DNA from: Amphimedon queenslandica | Taxonomy: Eukaryota; Porifera; Demospongiae; Haplosclerida; Niphatidae | Assembly: GCF_000090795.2 (NCBI RefSeq) | Contig: NW_003546513.1 | Coordinates: 50,765-114,764, forward strand | Reading direction: 5' to 3' | DNA: 64,000 bases | In this document: piece by piece, positions 13,401 to 23,768 of the stretch | Layout: every line of letters starts with the position of its first letter | Position numbering within the stretch: the first letter of the stretch is position 1 | Notes under the pieces: generated by a model | Told to the model about the DNA's origin: nothing | The model's input: only the letters and a program-made list of their open reading frames with translations | Database searches by the model: none | Position numbers and translations under genes: made by a program

Positions 13401-14176
13401 TCACTCTGTCTCTGTCTCTCTCTTTACACTAGCTCTAATGAGTGCCTCCTGTCTGGATCAGCAGAAGGTAATGCAGTAACCACAGGTTAAGAAACAAGCC
13501 ACAGAGCAACTGATAGAAGCATGCTAACATTACAAATGCCAATATTTCATGAAGCCAAAATGAATCATGCATATAAATTATAATTTTAATAGCATTCCTT
13601 GAGCATCAAATTCCATGCACTGAATGTGTACAGAACAAGTTAATCTGAATTGTTTATTGTACCTGGAGTGAGGCGTCTGAGAGACTTCCTAAATGGATCT
13701 TTATTTTCTGCTTCTTGTTCAGTCTCCAGTGACTTCTGAATAGTCTCAATCCATTTGTCCCTGTCTTCAGTATTGGCCCCCTGGAGTAGGACTGCCCTTT
13801 TCTTGGTATGGAGGGCAAACACAAATGCTTTTCTTTTCTCAGTCCCATCTGCAGAAATACTCACAATATCACTGAGGAATATACGACCAAGGGGCTCTAG
13901 TTTCATGTGCTCTTCACTCCTGAAATAACAGAGGGACTGGTGGGATAGTACGAAATATCTCCTGGACCAGCTCTTGATGATCCCGCCTTTCTTGTAGAGG
14001 AATCCTTCCTTCAGTATTATACTTCTGGATAGTCTGCCTGGTTCTACTGCCATTGTAGACTTAGAGTTTAGAGAATTATCAAGAACTGTACAGTATTTCT
14101 CTTTTATGGATTGCTTGGCCTGTGGGTTTGGTCTGCATACCAGCTCACCCACACATGGTCTCAGCCCCTCCTCCAA
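10470..14176 (-). CDS. PH-PDZ adaptor with proline-rich tail
   Basis: Predicted 552-residue scaffold. Exons: 13663-14176, 12879-13013, 11195-11538 and 10470-11135; phases agree. Order of parts: a short basic N-region; a PH domain (about residues 50-160, KEGFLYKKGG to the tryptophan in KWIETIQKSL), expected to bind phosphoinositides; a PDZ domain split over exons 2 and 3 (KGIGCTVKN, ISETGILRPGDELLDINGHS) with a PALS1-like look; then about 220 residues rich in PPLPP and PPLPPRP motifs, candidate SH3, WW or EVH1 ligands. There is no SH3 or guanylate kinase domain, so it is not a MAGUK. The first Met may be at 14176 or, less likely, at MAVEPGRL. I do not recognise an exact orthologue. Confidence 0.82.
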
Positions 14177-14241
14177 CTAACACCCACACGTCACATTAGA
14201 TCTAGCCCCTCCCACTCAACCTGTTACTCTGCAGCTTACTG

Positions 14242-14248
14242 TATAAAT
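14242..14248 (+). promoter_or_regulatory. Candidate TATA box for the RBM24/38-like gene
   Basis: TATAAAT about 150 bp upstream of the ATG at 14397, within a 220-bp head-to-head spacer shared with the PH-PDZ gene. The distance implies a 5' UTR of roughly 120 bp. Inference only; no transcript data. Confidence 0.45.
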
Positions 14249-14396
14249 ACACTATGCGGTCTTCGCTGTGTGCTGTAGAGCAACTTTGTGTGTTTTGTGT
14301 GTGGACTTTTCCTCCCCGAGTGTGTGTGTGTATTTGTGTGTGTCTACAGTTTAGAGTAGCTTTTAAAGAAATCTCCCCCATAGCTGTGACAGGAAA

Positions 14397-15544
14397 ATGG
14401 CTGCCGACGGTCCAATATTACTGCAGAAAGACAACACCTTTACAAAGCTGTTTGTTGGTGGCCTGCCATACCACACCACAAACGAGACCTTGTACGACTT
14501 CTTTGCTCAGTTTGGTGACATTGAAGAAGCTGTAGTCATTCACGACAGGGTCACATCTAAATCCAAAGGATATGGATTTGTAAGTCTGACAATTGCCAGT
14601 ACGGAGATTATGTGCTGTATATGATGCATTGACATCATGAACTGACTGACCTTTCTCTCACTTTCTGTAGGTGACAATGAAACATAAAGAAGATGCAGAG
14701 AAAGCTTGTGCCAATCCTAATCCAGTCATAGATGGAAGGAAAGCAAATGTCAACTTGGCATATCTCGGAGCAAAGAATAAGCAGCAGACACCAAGTGAGA
14801 TAACCCATTGATACTCTAGATATATATAATATATAGCATGTGTGGAAGTAAAGGGCCACACTGATTACTTTAAACTGTCTTCACTTTTCTAAATACACAA
14901 TATCCTGTCTATTTTAACAAGTCCTCTCTCTCTCTTCTTATTGCAGCTAGTCCTCTAACTGGTTATACATTAGGGAGAAGTGAATCACCAAATGGTCTAT
15001 TCACATTCCAGACACAGTAAGTTCACAACAATCAGTACACAAAGGTACACTGATGAACTCTAACCAATTAACTGTAAACTGAAACTGATCCACACAAGAA
15101 TTGACTATTGACAAAACAGAGCATATACAGTATAGCCTCTCTTAATGGACACTCTCTATAGCGTACACCTCCATTTAACGGACAGCACCTAGTGTACCAA
15201 TTACATTCCTTACTGTATAAAATAACCTCCACATAAAGGACACCTTTGTATATATGTCCATTATTTTTTTCAACAGGTCGCCAACACACAATATGGTTCC
15301 TCCATATTTCCTCCCTTCTCCTCCTCCTCACTTCTTCCCAGCTGCCGATGGTCAGCCTGCCTTCAGTCCGCCCCCACACTTAATTAATCCGATGTTCCTC
15401 CCACAGTTTTTTAACGGAAGTCCTCCTCCATTTGGTGGTTACATGTCGCCTCACATTCCTCATAGTACGGCCCAGAAACACAATAATCACGGACAACAAC
15501 AACAACCACAACAACAATACGTCTCTTTTAACATTGCAAACTAA
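14397..15544 (+). CDS. RBM24/RBM38-like single-RRM RNA-binding protein
   Basis: Predicted 214 residues from exons 14397-14579, 14671-14794, 14947-15016 and 15277-15544; all phases agree. The N-terminal RRM shows RNP2 [11 protein letters not shown] and RNP1 KGYGFVTM, followed by [19 protein letters not shown], which is the hallmark of the RBM24/RBM38 (SEB-4) group. The C-terminal half is low complexity, with P, H and F in [14 protein letters not shown] and then a glutamine run. Vertebrate members regulate splicing and mRNA stability in muscle and during differentiation; a sponge role is unknown. The ATG is set by the conserved N-terminus and no other is in frame nearby. Confidence 0.92.
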
Positions 15545-15627
15545 AAATAACATTAACATCTTATACTAGACTATATCACATTATTATTATTAATATTATT
15601 ATTATTATTATATTTATACTATATTAT

Positions 15628-15658
<31 letters not shown>

Positions 15659-15662
15659 TATC

Positions 15663-15701
<39 letters not shown>

Positions 15702-17114
15702 TAGTATTATAAATAAATAAATACTCACACAGCCCTTGCTTCATTTATTGTCTGGGGTGCTACAGAGAATGTGTCATCACATAAAGGACATTTCCTTTGA
15801 AAAGGTGATAACATAACCCATTCAGTAACCATCAATACTCTACAACAAACAGGTTAATACAAATAGAGAACAGACTCTTCATATATAGAGCAGATACTCA
15901 ATGTGGTGTACAGATTATCACACAGAAACATCTTTCAGTTTCAACTGCTGTAATTACTAGTGCACCATATCAGGTATAAGTACATGTACATTATGATGCT
16001 ACAGGTATGTGTGTTGAATAGTTACAACACCTGAACATGCATTAGATATGTTAACAAACTAAAATAAACCAAAAGGTATCTCAAGCATCATACCACCAGT
16101 ACACCTCATACACACACAGTATATCATACACTTACACATACATGTACATATATGCATGTAGGGAGATTCACACAGTGAAGGAATGAGCTAACAAGATTTG
16201 TAAGATTGCAGTCCACCATTGTACAGTACCAATAGATTGTACCAGTATGTGTGTGTGTGTTAATGAAGTCAATTGGTTTTTATTGGTAGGTTTAAATAAG
16301 AACAAGATACCACTCGGTTATAGTAAAGGATCATACATTATTACTAATAGTGTAGTACCAATAGGTCGTAACTGGATGTACATTTAGGGAAGACATCTAC
16401 TCACAACTAATTACATTAGAATAGTATCTGGTCAATGTACCAATAACTTCACACACACACACACACACACACCAATAACCAATAATAATAATAATGAGAT
16501 ATCCCTTTACCCTCTCTCTCTCATGACAGAGTCTCTAACTAATATTATAGTATCAGTTCTATTCCATTACAAGTGACAGTGTGACCTCTATTGGTACTAC
16601 TGACAGTTGCCATAATGTTATATGATAAAATGAGAATTGACATTCCTCAAAGAGAGTGAGTATAGTAACTGTGGAGGAGTTATACTAACCAACCATTGAT
16701 AATACAATCAACATAGCAAGAGTACTATACAGGCTAACACTGACTTTACTGTGTCTTGTGTTTATTGAATATGTACATGTAGTCCATCCTGTCTGGAGGT
16801 AATGCCTGAGGACTGAGATATCTGCTTGAGGTGAAGCTGAGGGCAGATATCAAGGGACTCAGGTATTACATTACTGATACTCACCTCCAGACACACACAC
16901 ACACACACACACTGGTCACTGCATGTCTACTATATCTTTCTCTATCACTCTGTGTAGTGAATATGTACTTAGTGTCTGCCATCATGTCTATTGAAGGTAT
17001 CAATATACTACCTATTCAATATTTTGTATTTATAACTGATCATTATTATTATTAATTACACAAGTATAAATAAAATCAAAGCTCAAAATGCCTACAGCAA
17101 GCAAAAAACCTAAC

Positions 17115-17149
<35 letters not shown>

Positions 17150-17277
17150 AATGATAATAATAATAATAATAATAAACGCTAATAATGCTAATGTTGCAGC
17201 TGTACCTACAGTTCACTACTAATAAAAGTTCCTTTACAGCACAAGAAATAAAATGAGAGAGGCCACACCTACTTCCT
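15545..17277. other. Intergenic region with microsatellites and a fold-back element
   Basis: Lies between the RBM24/38-like stop and the CAP stop. It holds ATT and TA runs (15580-15720), possible AATAAA signals near 15713, CA and GT runs, the 102-bp fold-back element at 16791-16892, and an AAT run at about 17115-17174. No coding exon could be supported. Confidence 0.6.
16791..16892. mobile_element. 102-bp fold-back (MITE-like) element, copy 1
   Basis: Begins GTCTGGAGGT and ends ACCTCCAGAC, a perfect 10-bp terminal inverted repeat. The arms continue to pair imperfectly inward (CCTGAG with CTCAGG, GATATCTGC with GCAGATATC), so most of it can form one hairpin. A second copy in the other orientation is at 42181-42282; homology extends outward past both ends. 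Confidence 0.75.
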
Positions 17278-20200
17278 CTATCCGTTGATGTCAGTGCATT
17301 CAGTGACAAACTTCTTACCATTCCAGAGAGACTTGAACTGCTCAGGCAAAGCAAACTCACTCTAATGAATAAAATAAAATATAAAGTTAGATTAAAAATA
17401 AATTAAAAATTATCAGTAATTATTACAAACATGCTGAGAGTAGCACAAGTGAATAATATCCCAACAGATCATAAACACTCACTTACTACACAAGATAAGA
17501 ACATACACACACTCCACAGAGTGGCTGACTGATAGAGAGACTGATAATGATACTACACTGTTATCACTGAGTTACTAATAATCATGAAACTACTACAAAG
17601 TGTACATGCACTACGGCCAGTGTAACCTTTATAATGAGGACACCTTTATAATGAGGACACCTTTATAATGAGGACACCTTTATAATGAAGACACCTTTAT
17701 AATGAGGACACCTTTATAATGAAGACACCTTTATAATGAGGACACCTTTATAATGAAGACACCTTTATAATGAGGACACCTTTATAATGAGGACATTTTC
17801 TAATGTCCCAATTGGTACAAAAGTACCTCTGAAATGAGGACACCTCTGTATTAAGAACGGGTAGTGTGGTGTCCTTCATAAAGAGGCTACACTGTACATG
17901 TATTAAGGACAGGTAGTGTGGGCCCAATGGTGTCCTTAATAAAGAGGCTACACTGTACATGTATTAAGGACAGGTAGTGTGGGCCCAATGGTGTCCTTAA
18001 TAAAGAGGCTACACTGTACATGTATTAAGGACAGGTAGTGTGGGCCCAATGGTGTCCTTAATAAAGAGGCTACACTGTACATGTATTAAGGACAGGTAGT
18101 GTGGGCCCAATGGTGTCCTTAATAAAGAGGCTACACTGTAGAAATTGTTAAATTAATAAGCTTAACAATGCATCAAGTGTGCCATTAATTAGAATTACTC
18201 ACAAAATCTCCTTCATCTCCGGTAGGAACAGAAATATTCATTTCAGAAGATTTGGCAGAAACTATTTCACAATTGAGAGACTCTTTACTCAAGAAGACTT
18301 GACAGCCATCACACTTATCAATAGAAATAGTGGGGCAATAACCAGTGACCTTATATGGAAACAACAAGAATACATGAACTTACTGGACACAAATACATGA
18401 CATACAGTACCAGGTATTAGGAAAAATAAAGAAATTCTCTACTTTTAATTTTTGGTGAAATTAAGCCAAAGTCCCTGTACTATAGTAGAGGGACTTTGGT
18501 CTGATCTTGGAGTGAGTGCATTTACGTGTTAATAATGTATGAGGAAAGGTACTACATGAACTTATTATTGTACCTGTATCTGGACACTCTGGCTGTTAAC
18601 TGCCTCCACACAGGATATGGTTGAATCAAAAACAAGACCAACTCTCTTACAAGAATCTAAAGACAGTAACAATACATGTACATGTAGAGTGACAGCCTCT
18701 TGTGGTTCATATACACAACACTGACTGGTCTTAATTAACAGGGACTTACCAATCACAATGGAGTTCAATTTCCCATGCACTTTAATAGTGGATTTGTTGC
18801 ATTTATAAATGTAAATAGCCTCCTTTGAATTAGTGGGCGTGATTTCAATATTACTATTTCCTTCTTGATATTCCTATAATTAGAATACATTAATTAACTA
18901 TTATTAATTAATTAATGTATTAAATTGGTTTAATAACTAGTTCTCTTACCACAATCCACTTGTTATTAACAAGTTCACATTTTGGCGGTCGCTGGACATT
19001 AGCAGCAGGCGTTGGCTTAGCAGCAGATCCAGCCTTTGGTTTCTTAATGTCTGTATCTTTAACAACCGATGAAGCTCTGAGCTCAGGATTCTTATGAGTT
19101 TGCATATCCTTAGTAACCTTCTTCAAATCTAAAAATAGAACATGATACTATTAATAGATATAATGATGATACTATAAACAGAACATGATAATGATACTAT
19201 AAATAGACTGATGCTATAAATAGACTGCACATACTGGAGGTGACAGAGGACCCTTGGTTTATTTGTGCAAAGAGAGCTGTAGTGTCGGGTTTCTTTGAGC
19301 TAGAAGCAGACGAAGCGGCAGCCCCAGGAGGAGGGGGAGGAGGTACCCCAGCAACAGGAGGGGGAGGAGGGGGACCACCCACGGCAGGAGGAGGAGGGGG
19401 ACCACCAGCAGCAGGAGCACTGGTCAACTCTGTACCCTATTAATATAGAGTGCAAGGGTGGGGCTAGTTATACAGTGGGTATGGTCTATACCTCAGGGTT
19501 CCAAGTGAGTCCAGTTGTGTGGTAAGTCTTAACGTACTCTTGAAGGTCCTTAAACATACCAAAATAGGCATCCACCCACTCACAATGTTGACTATTAATA
19601 AATAATAATAATAATAATAATAATAATAGTTGTAATATTTAATACAGTAAAGGAGGTCTATTGAGGTTATAGACTAGTATGTAACCTTACTGTGACAGGT
19701 TCTATAGAATCAGGCATAAAATGGAACCACTAAACCTCTTAATTAACCAAATTTCAAAACCATGTACATCATGAAGCCATAGTACTTACTTATCCTTTCC
19801 TTTGTACTCCTTCTTCACTCGGTTCCCGTAGAACAAACTCTGGTCTCCACATTCCTTTACATATGGAGCTGGTTTAGGGGCCTAATTATTCTAATTAATG
19901 AGCAATAAAGAGGTGTGGCTTACCACAGTGACCCAACCCACACAGCCTATTCCTTCCTTCACTGTCATCAAGTGGTTGAATACTTTACTGCCACGCCTCT
20001 TTTCACAATAAGCCTAATAATAATAAATAAATAAAATTAATTATTATAAAGTGATTGACCAAATATGGTAACAAGCGTATAGACAGCAGCTGCTCATATA
20101 CACTACCATATATGGAAGTGAATGAAATGAGCCACCAAAGCAGGTACATGTACATGTAGAGGTTAACTTACGATAGTTTCATCAACACACACTCCCAACG

Positions 20201-20890
20201 GTTTCATAATTTGAGCAGTAACATCCTAACATAGATTAATGGGCGGGTGTGGTCACTATAAGTACTAACTGGTTTTGGTTGCTTGTGTTTCGAAGCAAGA
20301 ACAAGAATCTCTCTCTCTCTATTGAAGCACTTCCTCACAATCTCAGCCTAAAATAAGGACACACATATATATACTTATTCTAATACCATATAAGGTAAAA
20401 ATAAACACATCAAATGTACACTTGACGTACCTGTTCACTTATTTCACCACCAAACTTCTTTGAGAGTTCAAAATACTTTGATAATTTTCCATTCAAAACC
20501 TAAAAACACAAAATACTTGTAATGATGTCAATACAATACAATATAACATCTTTGATTTCTTTAAATAATTCACATAAATTAAAACTACGATTCAATACAC
20601 TACCAGACAGTGAAAATTTATGAGACGAAAACAGATTTTTGTAATTTACAAGTAAAGAAAACATAGTGATGTACAGTGACTTACCTGGGAATCAAACTCA
20701 TCAACAATTTCACCTACACACGGAACAAAAGTTAAAAGGTCACATCATAATACAGAACAGGTGGTTATTAATGTTGTCTCTTACTGTTCACTTCAGATCC
20801 TCCACCGGATGAGCCTTTACCAAGTGACTCCAGTCTTGTAACCGCCTTCTCCAACCTGTCAGCAATAGCACTCAACCTCTGCTCCGCCAT
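17278..20890 (-). CDS. CAP1: Adenylyl cyclase-associated protein (CAP)
   Basis: Actin-monomer recycling protein, predicted 478 residues, as in human CAP1. Fourteen exons run from 20785-20890 ([17 protein letters not shown]) through 20685-20713, 20431-20499, 20270-20347, 20172-20225, 19924-20013, 19790-19881, 19492-19591, 19235-19436, 18950-19128, 18750-18873, 18574-18656 and 18203-18349 to 17278-17361; all phases agree. The parts are an N-terminal coiled oligomerisation segment, a helical folded domain ([18 protein letters not shown]), a profilin- and SH3-binding polyproline stretch in exon 9, and the C-terminal beta-helix CARP domain ending [14 protein letters not shown]. The gene symbol marks the family; sponges probably carry a single pro-orthologue of CAP1 and CAP2. 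Two introns contain repeats, at 17618-18138 and 18420-18520. Confidence 0.95.
17618..18138. mobile_element. MITE-like element expanded by two internal tandem repeats
   Basis: Inside the last CAP intron. The left end, CAGTGTAACCTTTATAATGA, resembles the reverse complement of the right end, CAGTGTAGCCTCTTTATTAA; both continue into GGACACC. Inside lie about ten 17-bp units (ataatgaggacaccttt, 17625-17800) and about four 61-bp units (17880-18138, sharing GTGTGGGCCCAATGG). The ends loosely resemble pogo/Tigger-type termini; that is inference. A related decayed stretch with CAGTATAGCCTCTCTTAATG lies at about 15130-15260. Confidence 0.6.
18420..18520. repeat. Single 186-bp-family unit in a CAP intron
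   Basis: The core near 18471 is CCCTGTACTATAGTAGAGGG, with one asymmetric change. Flanks such as TTTGGTGAAATTAAGCCAAA match the family. Only part of a unit remains. Confidence 0.8.
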
Positions 20891-21554
20891 AACCTCTTCT
20901 TCTGATAGCAGACAAAATGAAATAAAGATGGAAGATAGTTGTAGCTGGAAAGGAAAGTGACACAAACAGTATATTTCCGTATATCATTAAAAGCCACACC
21001 CTTTTGATTAGTTATACTAGTCACGCCCCTTGCATTTTATCTACAATAAGTACATGTACTCCTAACACTAGAACTATCAACTACATGTATACTATAGATC
21101 CTTACCAGGTCTGGGCCTCCTCCAGAACTACTTAATGAAGGGAAACTTATAGATTAATTATTATGTTTTATTATTGTCATTGGAACATGCTAACTAAACA
21201 CTATTCAGTGGGTTTGACCACAGCTTGATAAAATGGAGGCCATGAGACACCCACACACCAAACAGCTACTAAAGGAAATACAATGTACAACAGTAGCAGC
21301 TGTGTAGTACTGTATGACCTTTTCAGCAGGAGGTGTGGTTATAAATCTATTGGGGTGTGGCTATAGTTCCACTGGCTAGGGGTGTGGTTATAATTTTACT
21401 AGCCCCACCTACTAATTAATTGATTAATTAGTTCTAATTGTTCATTTTTATTCTCGATTTTTTTTTATCATTCAAAATTTTAAACCATTGGCTCATTTTA
21501 TCACTATTCATCCCATTACATGTAATAATGGAAAACATGCAATCAATCCTTACC
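20891..21554. other. CAP upstream region
   Basis: Contains a possible non-coding 5' exon of CAP with a minus-strand donor GTAAGG near 21110, and three GGTGTGG words at 21338-21380. No coding sequence is supported. Confidence 0.4.
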
Positions 21555-22220
21555 AGGGTCCAGTCCAGAACAGTCAGACCTACTAGAGGGGGGGTGGAGG
21601 GAGAGAGCAGAATATGTGGATTATATTGTACATGCATAAAATACATTATAAGCATGCGTAATTATACATTATTAACTCTCACTCTACCTCACACTCAACC
21701 AACTTTAAACTTGATCCCCGAGTCCAGATCCAGAACAGTCAGAGGCCTACTAGAGGTGGGGTGGGGGGGGTGGAAGGACATGTGTGGATTATATTGTACA
21801 TGCATAAAATACATTATGAGCATGCGTAATTATACATTATTAACTCTCACTCTACCTCACACTCAACCGACTTTAAACTTGATCCCCGAGTCCAGATCCA
21901 GAACAGTCAGAGGCCTACTAGAGGGGGGGTGGAGGGAGAGAGCAGAATATGTGGATTATATTGTACATGCATAAAATACATTATAAGCATGCGTAATTAT
22001 ACATTATTAACTCTCACTCTACCTCACACTCAACCAACTTTAAACTTGATCCCCGAGTCCAGATCCAGAACAGTCAGACCTACTAGAGGTGGGGTGGGGG
22101 GGGTGGAAGGACATGTGTGGATTATATTGTACATGCATAAAATACATTATAAACATGCGTAATTATACATTATTAACTCTCACTCTACCTCACACTCAAC
22201 CGACTTTAAACTTGATCCCT
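21555..22220. repeat. Four-unit tandem repeat with alternating unit types
   Basis: Units of about 167 bp; GAACAGTCAG recurs at 21568, 21733, 21901 and 22068. Units 1 and 3 share GAGGGAGAGAGCAGAATATG, while units 2 and 4 share GGGTGGAAGGACATGTG. The higher-order unit is therefore a dimer of about 333 bp. The first unit contains a minus-strand donor-like CTGGTAAGG. Reading frames across it are artefacts. Confidence 0.88.
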
Positions 22221-22376
22221 GTAAAAAATAAAAGAGAAAAATGTTTAAACAATAGAATAAGTAAAGATCAATGGGACAGTGCTTTATTACATGTAATGGG
22301 ATGAATAGTGATAAAATGAGCCGTTTATTATTAGCACTGTAATCAAGGTTATTAATAACATGCAATAGATACATTG

Positions 22377-23511
22377 TTACCATACACTGAAGACTTGGAC
22401 TGAATTGATGCTGAAGAAGACTGCATGCTGGCTTGAGTCTATGTAGCAATCTTAAGGAAAGGGAAATAGAATACATGTTACAGATAAGGATGTACATGTA
22501 CATGATAGTGTGTGGATATCATTAACCAATAGAGAGAACTGCCTCTGATCCATTGATACTAGTAATGAACATCAACCTGAAAATAAAAAAGATATAAAAT
22601 AAATCATCACGTATTACCAATAAGATACTGACAGTAAAAGAATACCCTCATAAAAATAATAATTAATTAATAACAAAACATGAGAAAGAAAAGAATGTTA
22701 ACAAAATGCCAGACTATACCATACACTTGATTTGCGCTTTAGGTAGTTCTATCTTTAGAATACTGATAGTATCCTAAAAATAAACAAAAATACATGTCAC
22801 AATATTCCATTTGTTACCGAACCAACATAACTACCACATAAAGACTTAATTCAGTGTCTTTATCACCTGTAAAACGAATAATAATATAATCATATACTGG
22901 ACAATACTTAAAATATCCTGAATAAATCAAGTACATGAATATAACCTGTAAAATAGATAATAATACAAGAACAACACATATTTACTGTACAATAGATGAG
23001 ACTTGAAACAATACACTGAGTAATATCCTAAAAATATACAAGAGTACACTAGAATGCATACATATGTACACGTACATGTATAAAGATTAGGGCAGGACTT
23101 TATTACCTACAAACATAGAGTGTACATAATAATAATACACACGTACCAATAATGAATGAATGGATCATTGAAATACTGACTGGTGGTCCTACATAAAACA
23201 ATAGAGCCAGTATAATATGATATAATACACACACTACCATACAACTTGAAATATCCTGGCTCAGTCTTCAACAGCTTCAGCTCTGATGTACCTATAATGA
23301 GAACAAGAATAGAGGAATCACTTACAAGACTGGGAGAGACTTTAGGCCTATGAGAGCAGTGGAGGAGGAGCCCCACGGGGTATAAAATGACGGACACTAA
23401 AAAGAAGAGATTAATTCAGTAGATATTTACCAATGGAGGCTGTTGGTAAGAAAGGGAGGGAGGGAGGGAGAGTGTGTGTCCTACCAGTTCATCTTCTTCT
23501 GTTCTTCTCAT
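22377..23511 (-). CDS. Unidentified small multi-exon gene (provisional model)
   Basis: I do not recognise this protein. A chain of short exons with good splice sites and matching phases runs from about 23291 to the stop at 22377: fragments TSELKLLKTEPGYFKLYG, PPVSISMIHSFIIG, DKDTELSLYV, DTISILKIELPKAQIKCM, then a 29-nt exon near 22621-22649, LMFITSINGSEAVLSI, and SSQHAVFFSINSVQVFSVW before a stop codon. The likely start exon is 23485-23511 (MRRTEEDEL). The exon between (23326-23396) does not keep the frame with its downstream neighbour using consensus sites, so the 5' part is unresolved. Alternating hydrophobic stretches suggest a small beta-rich domain. The start is head-to-head with the SLC25 gene. 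Confidence 0.4.
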
Positions 23512-23768
23512 CTTTTTTGAAAATGGCGGGAACACATTGACCACGCCCTCATATGATTATGCCACGTGCTTCTTTGGAATCTTCTATATCATAGCAGGGA
23601 TAATACACCTATTACACCACATGGAACTGAAAACATGATCCGTATAATTTAACATAAAATCTCCGTATACTTTTAAGTGTTGTTGATTGTGACCCCGCCT
23701 ACTAACCATACCCATTGCATTCTCCATTGGCCATGAACTGAAGACATAGTTCACAGTTCATTCAAAAA
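23512..23768. promoter_or_regulatory. Head-to-head promoter region with a CACGTG E-box
   Basis: A 257-bp spacer between the unidentified gene (minus) and the SLC25 carrier (plus). CACGTG is at 23563-23568 and CCACGCCC-type words lie nearby. Bidirectional use is inferred from layout. Confidence 0.45.

Noticed and set aside
13640-13662. Extension of the PH exon past 13663
   Set aside because: The frame runs into TINNSD and stops; a consensus donor at 13662 joins the PDZ exon in phase.
17127-17360. Tyrosine-run frame at an AAT microsatellite
   Set aside because: Low-complexity artefact; the real coding sequence there is the last CAP exon in another frame.
21438-22304. Long open frames repeating NYTLLTLTLPHTQPTLNL
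   Set aside because: They arise because the roughly 167-bp tandem unit stays open in one frame; no start context, domain or splice evidence.
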